Assembly: GCF_017591435.1 (NCBI RefSeq)
Contig: NC_059268.1
Span: 11,280,184-11,344,183, forward strand
DNA from: Portunus trituberculatus
Lineage: Eukaryota; Arthropoda; Malacostraca; Decapoda; Portunidae
Direction of reading: 5' to 3'
DNA: 64,000 nt
Shown piece after piece: positions 51,401-64,000 of this stretch. Below the pieces are notes generated by a model. It had not been told where the DNA came from, did no database searches, and saw nothing but the letters and a program-made list of their open reading frames with translations. The position numbers were made by a program, and so were the translations under genes. How positions within the stretch are numbered: the stretch's first letter is position 1; each line of letters starts with the position of its first letter.

Positions 51401-52556
51401 GGACGAGTATCTGCTGTTTGTAGCTTCTATTCATTGATGGAAGCAGTGGGAAGTGCTAGGTGCAGTACACAATTTCGCTCCGTCAGTCCAAACAACACTC
51501 CGTTTATTTACGATGTGATGCTCAGAGAAAAAAACAATCTTGCTCGCCTGGAAGTAATTACGAAACAATCCAAGCAGTTATGCCACTACGACAGGGAATA
51601 TTTCCTAAACTATAGAAGTATCAATCTTTGGCATTTTTTTTATGCTGAAACATATTTACAAGACCAAAATATTGCCATTCCCAGAGTTAAAGATGAGCCA
51701 GACGTTCCAACACCCGCCCGGCAGACGTGCAGTCCTGCCTTCGGGGATGTCGAGCTTTTTTTTTTTTTTTTTCCTTCTTTTCTGCTTTCCTCTGCATGTC
51801 AATTCAAGGAATTTATATGTGGAGTTTCTTAACAAAATATTATGGTATGCAATTACAAATGAGTATACTGTCTTTATATTGCGAGAACCTTCATGAATGT
51901 CATTGCTGGAAGGGCGAAGGACATTAGGTTTAGAAAACTAACCAAAACTACCACTGTGATGCAGCGAGATAGTCACTACTCTTATATAAGCTGTCCTGTT
52001 ACATATTTTCCACATTTATGGAATTGGCCCATTTGTTTCTCTTATTATGCAAGATATTATGCACAGACACACACTGGCTATATCTGACAGGATTGTCGCC
52101 ACACAAAGCAAGTAACGCAGGTATGGTGTAAATTCTCATCAGTGCGTTCTCATTCATAAGATAGTCTTTAATCAAATAATGGACCATTCACACACATCAG
52201 TGCCATATCAGAGCCGTGTCCACTCAGTGCTACAGTGTCAGTGAAAAAAATATAATTATCTTCAATTCGGCTGACGTATTTATACACGTCCGACGTAATT
52301 ACGTGATTTGAGTCAACATGTCCATTCCGTGAGAAAATGCATCATCGTTACCGATTTCCTTTAGTGTTCCATGGACGCCGAACGAGTTGTGAGTATCCAC
52401 AGGAATACATGATGAAGTATACCGATTGAAATGGTTCGCAACCATCGTGATCTGCATGATTTGTCACAACTGTGGTATACGGACAGTAGTCTCAAACAAT
52501 GTCTTTAAAAAATATATATTTTATCATTCCATAGAAAGCCATTCTATTTGAGACAG
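51401..52556. other. Intergenic stretch right of PEX5, no gene recognised
   Basis: A T18 run lies at about 51757. The 152-codon plus frame at 51374-51832 has no recognisable domain, overlaps the inferred PEX5 5' exon on the other strand and includes a poly-Phe from the T run, so I do not call it. Confidence 0.5.
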
Positions 52557-52695
52557 GGGAGTCAAGGTTTCCAATAGGCCTTTTATAACTGGGAGGAACA
52601 TTGGCGCCCATAAAGTAGCAACACTCCACCGAAAGACGCCCATGATACGGGTATACGGGGTTCCCAATAAGGAACTGGGAAGAATCTTGACTCCC
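52557..52695. mobile_element. Short TIR element (about 139 bp)
   Basis: The left end GGGAGTCAAGGTTTCC and the reverse complement of the right end GGGAGTCAAGATTCTTCC are inverted repeats (10 perfect bases, then partial). The centre is unique with no coding capacity. The size and termini fit a MITE; it is a single copy here, so the family is unproven. Confidence 0.45.
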
Positions 52696-52795
52696 GAATC
52701 AAAATAGTCTACTACTGACCTGTTGTCATACTCGAGCTCTTGTCCACCACACAGGAGCCTCTTGGTAGTAGCAAGTCACAGGGTACCAAATAGTC

Positions 52796-52796
<1 letters not shown>

Positions 52797-52839
<43 letters not shown>

Positions 52840-52858
52840 CAGCAGCAGCAGCAGCAGC

Positions 52859-52938
<80 letters not shown>

Positions 52939-52976
52939 CAGTAGTATTAGAAGTACCAATAGTAGAGTTACTGCTG

Positions 52977-53009
<33 letters not shown>

Positions 53010-53010
53010 T
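52797..53010. repeat. Inverted trinucleotide tract (GTA)n ... (CTA)n
   Basis: About 170 bp of GTA/AGT units with an internal (CAG)6, then (CTA)n at about 52975-53010. The two ends are reverse complements, so the strand can fold into a trinucleotide hairpin. The poly-Leu/Val minus frame is an artefact. Confidence 0.9.
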
Positions 53011-53237
53011 AACGTTAACCATAACCTCAGGAATTAATGCAGTAGTCAGGATAGGAAGCCATCTCCTCGTCCGGTAGACCTGCGCAGTGGTGGAGCTAAA
53101 GGGGGGCAGAAGGGGCGGTTGGCCCAGGGCGCACTTATGGAGGCGAAAATTTTGGTCGTCACAGTTGTCAGTTTTACGTCAATAGGCCTTTGAGTGCTAT
53201 TAATTATCAGGCCTAAACTAATATTCTTGATACTGAT

Positions 53238-53239
53238 GC

Positions 53240-53318
<79 letters not shown>

Positions 53319-53486
53319 ACCAACATCAGGGACTGAAGTAATGATGGTGGTTGTAGTAGTAGTAGTAGTAGTAGCAGTGGTGGTGGTGGTGGTGGTGGTG
53401 GTGGCGGTGGTAATAGTAGTAGGAATAGTATTAGTATTAGTAGTAGTAGCAACAATAATAATAATAGTAGTGGTGGTGGTGGTGAC

Positions 53487-53534
<48 letters not shown>

Positions 53535-54050
53535 GCCCGGTAGCTCAGTGGTTAGAGCACTGGCTTCACAAGCCAGAGGACCGGGGTTCGATTCCCCGGC
53601 CGGGTGGAGATATTTGGGTGTGTCTCCTTTCACGTGTAGCCCCTGTTCACCTAGCAGTGAGTAGGTACGGGATGTAAATCGAGGAGTTGTGACCTTGTTG
53701 TCCCGGTGTGTGGTGTGTGCCTGGTCTCAGACCTATCCGAAGATCGGAAATAATGAGCTCTGAGCTCGTTCCGTAGGGTAACGTCTGGCTGTCTCGTCAG
53801 AGACTGCAGCAGATCAAACAGTGAATTACACACACACACACACACACACACATTTGCAAAAAAACTTCAAAATTAACACACTCACACACACGACACATTT
53901 ACTAAACCTTCACCACACCTTCACACATTTTGTAAATGCCTAACGACACTCCATATATTACTTATAATGCTGTTAATTACTGCATATCGCAGAATTGAAG
54001 GGGATACTAAACTGAATATTTTCCTGTTCTGACGACTAGTAAACATTACA
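53238..54050. repeat. Composite repeat copy 1: (TA)n, GTR tract, (AC)n, unique tail, with SINE insertion
   Basis: (TA)40 at 53238-53317, GTA/GTG tract 53345-53485, GACAAATAACACAC.. (AC)n, then after the SINE a tail with TTTGTAAATGCC, ACTCCATATATTAC and TATAATGCTGTTA. The same order of blocks and the same tail occur at 56150-56740, so the two are copies of one composite repeat. Confidence 0.65.
53534..53826 (+). mobile_element. SINE with tRNA-Val(CAC)-like head, inserted in an AC tract
   Basis: The head GGCCCGGTAGCTCAGTGG can be folded as a tRNA: D-arm GCTC..GAGC, anticodon stem CTGGC/GCCAG with loop TTCACAA (anticodon CAC, Val), and T-arm CGGGG TTCGATT CCCCG. The acceptor stem pairs only with an extra G, and the sequence runs on without a terminator into a 220-bp body (GTAGCCCCTGTTCACC, TATCCGAAGATCGGAAATAA, CGTCAGAGACTGCAGC, CAAACAGTGAATT) and an (AC)n tail. 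That is SINE organisation, so I do not call a functional tRNA gene. Confidence 0.8.
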
Positions 54051-54235
54051 TAACCACTCGTTCTTTGAAGCTTGTTGTATTTAGAAGTGAATAGCAAGTG
54101 TTCCAATTGCCTTGTGATGTCGTCAGTTGAATAAAAGTAATCATATTACAGGGCCGATTCGTTGTCTCTTTTCAGATGGAAGGAAAGATACAGGCATGCA
54201 GACACATTGGTTACGCTTGCTTGATGGTTGTTACA

Positions 54236-54478
54236 TTAAGAAAAAAAAAAAAAAACAAGCGTAGAGCAATAAGCAATAGCCTGTTTAAGACATTCCCCAT
54301 CAAATGTTATATTATATAATGCACGCGTTAATAGTGAGGAACCAGTATGATTCACATAAAAATGTGAATCCTGCTGGTTCTTCACTGTTAACGCGTGTAT
54401 TAACTATAATATGACATTTTGATGAGGAATGTCTTAACCAAGCTATTGCTTGTTACTCTACGCTTGTTTCTTTTAATC
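54236..54478. mobile_element. Snap-back palindromic element (about 240 bp)
   Basis: Nearly the whole element is an inverted repeat. The left arm ACAAGCGTAGAGCAATAAGC, AATAGCCTGTTTAAGACATT, CGCGTTAATAGTGAGGAACC, GATTCACAT is mirrored on the right by ATGTGAATC, GGTTCTTCACTGTTAACGCG, AATGTCTTAACCAAGC and CTACGCTTGTTTCTTTTAAT. The loop is only a few A residues near 54358. No coding capacity. The organisation fits a foldback MITE. Confidence 0.8.
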
Positions 54479-54747
54479 AATGTAGTTAATTAATAGCTAA
54501 TTACATAATTTTATTAGTACCAATATAAGTATAGGACAAGTTGTTCTATCTATATATGCAGTAGTATCAGTACCACTCTTTTCAAGTAATATACTAGTTA
54601 ATAAGGCGACTGTGGCTACGCTAAGCCGGACAACTGTTCCACGGTGCTACCCACCCTCCCACTCCCAGTACTCCTCAGTGTTTCGTGATGGTAGGAGGTG
54701 TGCGAGTTAGCAGGTACTACCACATTTAAAAATCCTCTGTTAATTTA

Positions 54748-54900
54748 ACACGGGATTGTAATTTTTTTTTTTTTCGATTCTAGTGACATGTTGACAAGAT
54801 TTCTATATTCAAACGGCTCTGATTGAAGTGACCCGTACTGAATTTCACGAGTGTTTTTTTTAGGTTCCGTTGACAATAACAAGACTGCGTTGGTGTTTCC
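54748..54900. mobile_element. Fragment of MITE family M (degenerate)
   Basis: CGATTCTAGTGACATGTTGACAAGATTTCTATATTCAAACGG and GTTTTTTTTAGGTTCCGTTGACAATAACAAGA recall the internal unit of family M. Termini are absent. Confidence 0.35.
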
Positions 54901-55339
54901 ACGTCTCCTGGACTAAGCCACAAAACCGAACCACAGAAGCAGGACTACGTTATGAAAGTGAGTGTTTATTTAATACTAGCCACAGCCAAGGGATAACTCA
55001 GGATAAATCATCAAATGCCTTTCGTGCAATTTCTTAAATGTTTTTATGTGAGGCACACTGGGGGGTAGGGATCGACCCGATCCCAGCCATCATCAGCCAT
55101 TTCCAGCCTTATCTCTTATATTAAAAGCCTGTCATGCCCCAATATGCAGCCGCGTTACTAAGCTTTCATATCAGCTATTGAGATACACCCACCATGGGCA
55201 GGTTTAGGTTTGGTGAAGGTTCAAATGAGGTACAAGGGGGGGATAGACCCTTTCACGGTCCCGCCGCCATCTTGGATATGCCTACCCCGGCCCTCCCAGA
55301 ATCCAGGATTATTTTCTTTAATTCCTAGACAGTTTATTT

Positions 55340-55760
55340 GAGCTGAATGGTAAGATTTGATGCTTTCTACAAGTATTTGGTTGTGTTTGAAGTGTTTCCC
55401 GTGTGTGTGTGGGCGCAGCATGTTGTTGTTAGCGTTGTTTTTGTGACAAATAGGGCTGTTTTTTTGGCGCCAAATTTTCAGGACCATTATGGGAAAATTT
55501 TGTTAGAGGCAGTATTAAGTTATTATTGTTTTCAAAAAATAGTTGATGTATTTTAAAGTGTTTCGCATTCCTGGTCAGTGGAATTAGCGAAGAGTGGAAT
55601 TGTTTTCTAACGGTGTTAATGTGCCAATAATAGTTTTGTTGTTAACCCTGTGAATAATTTATTTCTGGTTCTAACTCTCTCATAAGTGCTGGAAAAGATT
55701 GTTCATATTCTTTAAAGTGTGTTTCGTTCCTTTGAGGTGAGAATGGGCGGATATTTAATT
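55340..55760 (+). repeat. Degenerate interspersed repeat with TTAAAGTGT motif, first block
   Basis: Related phrases recur: GTTTGAAGTGTTTCCCGTG, TATTTTAAAGTGTTTCGCATTCC and CATATTCTTTAAAGTGTGTTTCG. A second block with the same phrases lies at 57280-57710. The units are too diverged to define a consensus by eye; function unknown. Confidence 0.4.
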
Positions 55761-56132
55761 TTACTCTAAGGTAGGTCAAGGTTCCAACATTTTATTTATA
55801 ATTCCTTTAAAAGATCTTTAATATTACTGGGGTTTGGAATCTCTTTATATTTTTGGTATTAGTAAAAATATGTGCCAAGTCAAAATATGTAAAGCATTCA
55901 AGTCTGGCGGCGTTTTTCTTGGTCATTTTCAAAATTATTTACGTAACGTATATTAGCCCGCTAGGCCAGGCCGCGGCTATGACGTCATCAGACCACCGGA
56001 CCAGACCGTGACGTCATCTGCCCACCGGCCCGGGCCGTAACGTCACTATGGCGGGAGCCTCCCTGATATCTTCCCCGCGTATCTTTATTTACTATGTTAC
56101 ATCTTGTGTGTGTGGGGGGGGGGAGACAAGGA

Positions 56133-56146
56133 ACATAGGGATTAAA

Positions 56147-56234
<88 letters not shown>

Positions 56235-56245
56235 TTTAATCCCGA
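56133..56245. repeat. (TA)42 capped by an inverted repeat
   Basis: GGGATTAAAGCATATATA.. and ..TATATATGCTTTAATCCC bracket an uninterrupted TA tract of about 84 bp. The whole 110 bp is therefore a perfect or near-perfect palindrome able to form a long hairpin. Confidence 0.85.
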
Positions 56246-56344
56246 TGTGCTTTTAAAATTTTGTTTTACCTCTGGGAAGAGCGGCAAACTGGAAGGCCGC
56301 TAGCCGCCCCGGACACCAAAAATACGTACTAGTTACATCGCTGG

Positions 56345-56441
56345 AACTGTGGAACAGTAGTGGTGGTGGTTGTTGTAGTGGTAATAGTAATAGCAATGGT
56401 GATGGTGGTAGTACTGGTGATAGCAGTAGTGGTGGTGACAA

Positions 56442-56529
<88 letters not shown>

Positions 56530-56740
56530 TGCAAACTTGAAGAACTCTTACGTTAAAATGAACCCTAAACAGGGCCTACAACACTGTTTTCCTTGGCCAG
56601 TGCCCATTTGCCAAATCTTCACATCTGGACACACCTTTGTAAATGCTTAAAAATATACTCCATATATTGCGTTATAATGCTGTTATTTGTTGAATATCTC
56701 AGAAATATTCCTATTCTGCCACCTCGGAAATAAAAAAAAA
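56345..56740. repeat. Composite repeat copy 2 (no SINE)
   Basis: A GTG/GTA tract, GACAAATTACACAC.. (AC)40 (56443-56524), then TTTGTAAATGCTT, ACTCCATATATTGC and TATAATGCTGTTATTTGTTG. It aligns with the flanks of the SINE at 53534 and shows the pre-insertion arrangement. Confidence 0.65.
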
Positions 56741-56894
56741 AAATAAATACATAAAAACATTGAAAGGATAAGCTAAAGTAGACATTGTCCATTACGGTTT
56801 TCACGCCGCTGCTTTTTATTGCCTCTCCAATTTTTTTTCAATTCTTTTCCTCTTCCTCCTACTTACACTGCAAATAACGCAATAACAATAAGAG

Positions 56895-56945
56895 CAGCAG
56901 CAGCAGCAGCAGCAAGCAGCAGCAGCAGCAGCAACAGCAACAGCG
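56895..56945. repeat. Short (CAG)n tract
   Basis: Two runs of about seven and six CAG units separated by CAAG. The Ala/Cys minus-strand frame at 56816-57022 is a translation of it. Confidence 0.85.
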
Positions 56946-57279
56946 GCATCAACAGAAGCAAGCAGTGACAGGCCAGGCCCAACCCTCCTCCTCCACTTCA
57001 CGCCCCACACAATTTCACACACTTATCCACCAACTTCCGCTGATCTGTTCACATATCAGCCGATGCTAAGTCATTCTTATATAAATACTTCACACCGTTA
57101 TTTCATTACTAACGGAGAAAAATAGACACTTCACTGCGTTTCACCTATATCAGCCATTGTCTCGTTTTGAGACGATAAAACAATAACGGGCCAAAATATG
57201 AGCGCTCTTCTCCACAGAGGCTGCCGCCTCGGGCGCTTGCCATCTTGTTCCCGCTTGCTGGTTCCAATACCTTTTCACA

Positions 57280-57710
57280 TACTGCTCTACTATGTTATTC
57301 AGTCTCTGTTATATGTTTTAGGGGTTTATATAGATGTTTCGTTGCTTTTGAAGTGTTTTTCCTGCCTCTGTTTGGGAAATATGTTACGTTTATTGCTGTT
57401 TTTGAGCGGAAAATGAGGGCCAGCTTTTGAGTCAAATTTACATCCCGCCCATTAACGAGTATTTCATTTCAAGCTATAACCGAATCTCCATCATTTCAAA
57501 GAATTGCTTATATTCTTTAAAGTGTGCTACTAATTCACTGATTCAAATATGTGGACTACGAAAATGTTTTTTAGTCCTGATAAAAGTAGATACTAAAATA
57601 TTTCTTTTATTTGTTTACTTCTCCAGTTCTAACTCATTCCAAATTATATTAGAAGATAGCTTAGATTCATTAAAGTGTGTTACCATACTCGCGAGTCAAA
57701 ATGGATGAAT
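57280..57710 (+). repeat. Degenerate interspersed repeat with TTAAAGTGT motif, second block
   Basis: GCTTTTGAAGTGTTTTTCCTG, CTTATATTCTTTAAAGTGTGC, TTAGATTCATTAAAGTGTGTTACC and GATTCAAATATGTGG recur and parallel the 55340-55760 block. No coding frame stands out. Confidence 0.4.
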
Positions 57711-61590
<3,880 letters not shown>

Positions 61591-61599
61591 GATCAAATA

Positions 61600-61830
61600 A
61601 TTAACTTGCTAATATGCCATTTATTTTTATGTAAGAGGGGAAAACTGATCAAGGGAACAAAAACGATACAAGAAAAATGCCCACTGAGATGCCAGTTCCC
61701 GAACAGGGTCAGAGGAAAGGAACTGATAAAACGAAAAAAAAAACCGTTTGACTCCATCCTATCCAAGAGAGCTGAATGAATGTAAACTCCACCATACATG
61801 CTAAAAATACTCATACATGGGGTTATAAAG
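61600..61830 (-). mobile_element. LINE 3' tail relic
   Basis: TTTTTATGTAAGAGGGGAAAACTGATCAAGGGAACAAAAACG and GCCCACTGAGATGCCAGTTCCCGAACAGGGTC match the reverse of the 3' tails at 930-1020 and 7108-7215 and the minus copy at 21605-21720. Coding remnants upstream are not readable. Confidence 0.55.
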
Positions 61831-62240
61831 TCCCTGTACAGAGTTAACAGTTAACGGAGTGAAAAAAAAAAAAAAATCTGGCTGGAATGACTCAGAACGC
61901 CTAACTTTATTCAAGCTATTTTAGCAAGAGATGAGATGTGAAGTTTCCAGATTAGATTATAAGTAAAAGGATAGACCGAGGATATTCAGTGTAGAAGACG
62001 GGGATAGTTGAGTGTCACTAAAAATAAGAATTAATTGTCTGAAAGATTGTATCGAGTTGATAGATGGAAAAAAAAAAAAATTGAGGCAGTGAACAATGCT
62101 GCCACATTTATAGTCTTTGAGGCCAGAAAAAAAAAAAAAAAAATGCGCTCCATCTTGTTCTTAAGATTAGAATGGTTCACAGAACCAAATATCATATGCA
62201 ACAGAAGGTGTAAGACAAACTACTCAATGCTTCCTTGCAG

Positions 62241-64000
62241 GATCAAGCGGGCCAAGTAGGAGAAACTGTGGCAGAGGGCGGGACGTGATGTCTCCAATGT
62301 GCGCATCCGCGACACAGGCGGAGAGTGGGGAGGCGACGGGGACAGGTGAGTGAGTGATGCAGTAAGAGACGTAGTTATTAAGGAGGGAAATGTTCAGGAA
62401 AGCACAGAACTCTTATCTCCAATGAAAATAAGCAATGTCTCTTCAATATTGGCTCATGATTACCAATTCTTTCAGAGGCTTTTTTAAATAACGAAAGCAC
62501 AAAATACATGTCTCTATATTTTGTTGGAATAAGTTTCACGAACAGCCACATCCAAGAACGCCCTGAGAGAAAGGACCCGTGTGGAGAGTCTACGTAAAGC
62601 TTACATGGAACTACAGGCGGCCATTCCCTCTGTCCCGCCCAACACCAAGCTATCCAAGGTGAGTCGCTGTTGGGATAATCTGGGACGTTCCATGGTAGTG
62701 CTCGGAACGGCAGAACAGAGGAACTGCAATGACTGGACTGGCCTGTGTTCGACCTTCTGTTGCACTCGTTCGGATTCAGCAAGATGATTTTTTCTTTTTT
62801 TCAGGCATTACTTGGCTTTGTTATAGTCTCCAGCTGAGTGTTAACAGAGAAACACCTAACACTAGCGTGCATTACAGCTAGACGTGCTGGTGCTGGCTAC
62901 CACCTACATCTCCCACTTGTCACAACTACTTCAGGAGGACGACCTACGTGCCACTCACGATACCAACAATAATACTACAGCTGCTGCGGTCGGAGTGAAA
63001 GCTGCAGGCGTGGAGCAGCATACCCACTATCCGAAGGTAGCATCTACCGCGAGGGGTTCGCAGAAGGGTCTCCTACATCCTGTCAAGGTAAAATGAGGAC
63101 AGCAATAGTGTGCGAAACTGAGCAGAGATAAGATATTTTCTTAGTGCACCTGTTACTTACTTCCTCCCTTGCAGATATCAAAGATCGATTGACAGATAGA
63201 TTAATAGATAAGTAAGTAGACTGGTAGGTAGATAGATACATATAGATAGATACATACGACACAAATTATAACGAAGATACATAAAATCTTGCTGTCAATT
63301 CACCACAATGTCGCTTTACTTATATATTTATTCACTTATTCACTTAATGTAAAAAACCTTAATGAAGCGTTTGGTTCTTGTGATGGCCGCCGGACACCAT
63401 TAAGGCCAATTATAAGCACACAAAGGAAAAAGATCCTACCGTTTCAGCAAAACATAAATATCGCTTACTCTTTTCCTATGTAAGCAAAAAGCCATCGTCC
63501 AAAGGAGACTACGATGTAATGAAAAATAACATGCTAGCAATGGCAAATCCGTAAAGCTACTTACATTCATCCTCCCGTCCTGCACATTATTCTACGTAAC
63601 GCCAAGACGTTCCAGAACTCAGTGTATAGTCGATCCCCTGCTGGCCTCTCATGTACTCATCAAGTCACTCATTACTTCACTTTTCCAGAAATGGCCGATG
63701 CGTGCACGGCTGTACCCTGGTGTGGCGGTGAGCGAAGCGGCCATGCTGCTGGGGGAGCAGCCCTCTGGCTTCAGACACTTGCGATCCAGACTAAATCCCT
63801 CGCCAGCCACCTCCTCTCCCTATCCACTGGCGGCTCATGTAGGGAGTCCCACGCTTCAGCAACCCCACACTGCTGAAAACGGCTCCTGTAACTCAACGGG
63901 GATGCTTTCAGAAAATGGCGTAACAGCTGACGTGAATGACGCAGCGACCTTCCTGAACGGCGCACTGCCCGGAACCCACACGTGCCTGCCGCCGCCCTAC
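62241..64000 (+). CDS. TCF24: bHLH transcription factor, TCF23/TCF24 type (partial, runs off the window)
   Basis: Exons are 62241-62345 (tentative), 62546-62658 (or from 62534), 62878-63087 and 63689-64000 and beyond; all junctions are GT-AG and in phase. The basic region and helix 1 read KNALRERTRVESLRKAYMEL, the loop SVPPNTKLSK and helix 2 LDVLVLATTYISHLSQLLQ. C-terminal to the bHLH is HPVKKWPMRARLYPG, the block that distinguishes TCF23/TCF24 from other class A bHLH factors; an intron cuts it between K and K. The tail is Ser/Pro/Ala-rich. Such proteins are nuclear and thought to dimerise with E-proteins; the crustacean role is unknown. The tentative first exon offers ATG at 62288 (MSPMCASATQAESGEATGT), but its frame is open to the acceptor, so coding may begin further upstream. 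Confidence 0.85.

Noticed and set aside
51374..51832. 152-codon plus-strand open frame next to PEX5
   Set aside because: No recognisable domain, includes poly-Phe from a T run and lies opposite the inferred PEX5 5' exon.
53534..53606. Functional tRNA-Val(CAC) gene
   Set aside because: The cloverleaf arms are good but the acceptor stem is imperfect, there is no T-run terminator, and the sequence continues into a SINE body and AC tail.

Overview
This window looks like nuclear DNA from a decapod crustacean, most likely a crab. The evidence is spliceosomal genes with short arthropod-type exons, an extraordinary load of long dinucleotide microsatellites (GA/CT, GT/CA, TA; many over 100 bp), tRNA-derived SINEs with microsatellite tails, and dispersed repeats that I recall as common in crab genomes. 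There is no bacterial-style gene organisation, and most long open frames are translations of simple repeats.

Three real genes can be supported. (1) On the minus strand, 32641 down to 27632, are the first two coding exons of a big brain (bib) family aquaporin-like channel; the remaining exons lie left of 27632 and were not found. (2) On the minus strand, 50220 down to 40998, is a complete PEX5 gene, the peroxisomal PTS1 import receptor. It has 14 coding exons, a predicted 646 residues, Cys11, six WxxxF/Y motifs, a PEX7-binding box and a TPR domain; the last coding exon is only 49 nt. (3) On the plus strand, 62241 to the right edge, is a bHLH transcription factor of the TCF23/TCF24 type, running off the window.

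Layout: 1-27600 is gene-poor and repeat-dominated, with about nine copies of one MITE-like family (two expanded internally into tandem arrays), two SINEs, LINE 3' tails and dozens of microsatellites. 27632-32641 is bib with a 4.6 kb intron. 32642-40997 is quiet, AT-rich and partly PEX5 3' flank. 40998-50220 is PEX5; one of its introns is almost entirely a TIR transposon carrying a nested microsatellite and SINE. 51400-62000 is intergenic with palindromic elements, a duplicated composite repeat and a tRNA-Val-like SINE. 62241-64000 is the bHLH gene.

The three genes belong to unrelated processes (membrane channel/neurogenesis, peroxisome import, developmental transcription) and show no sign of functional linkage. 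I found no convincing undescribed molecular system. The most unusual biology is in the repeats: MITEs turning into minisatellites and seeding microsatellites, SINEs with exchanged 3' ends, and large snap-back elements.
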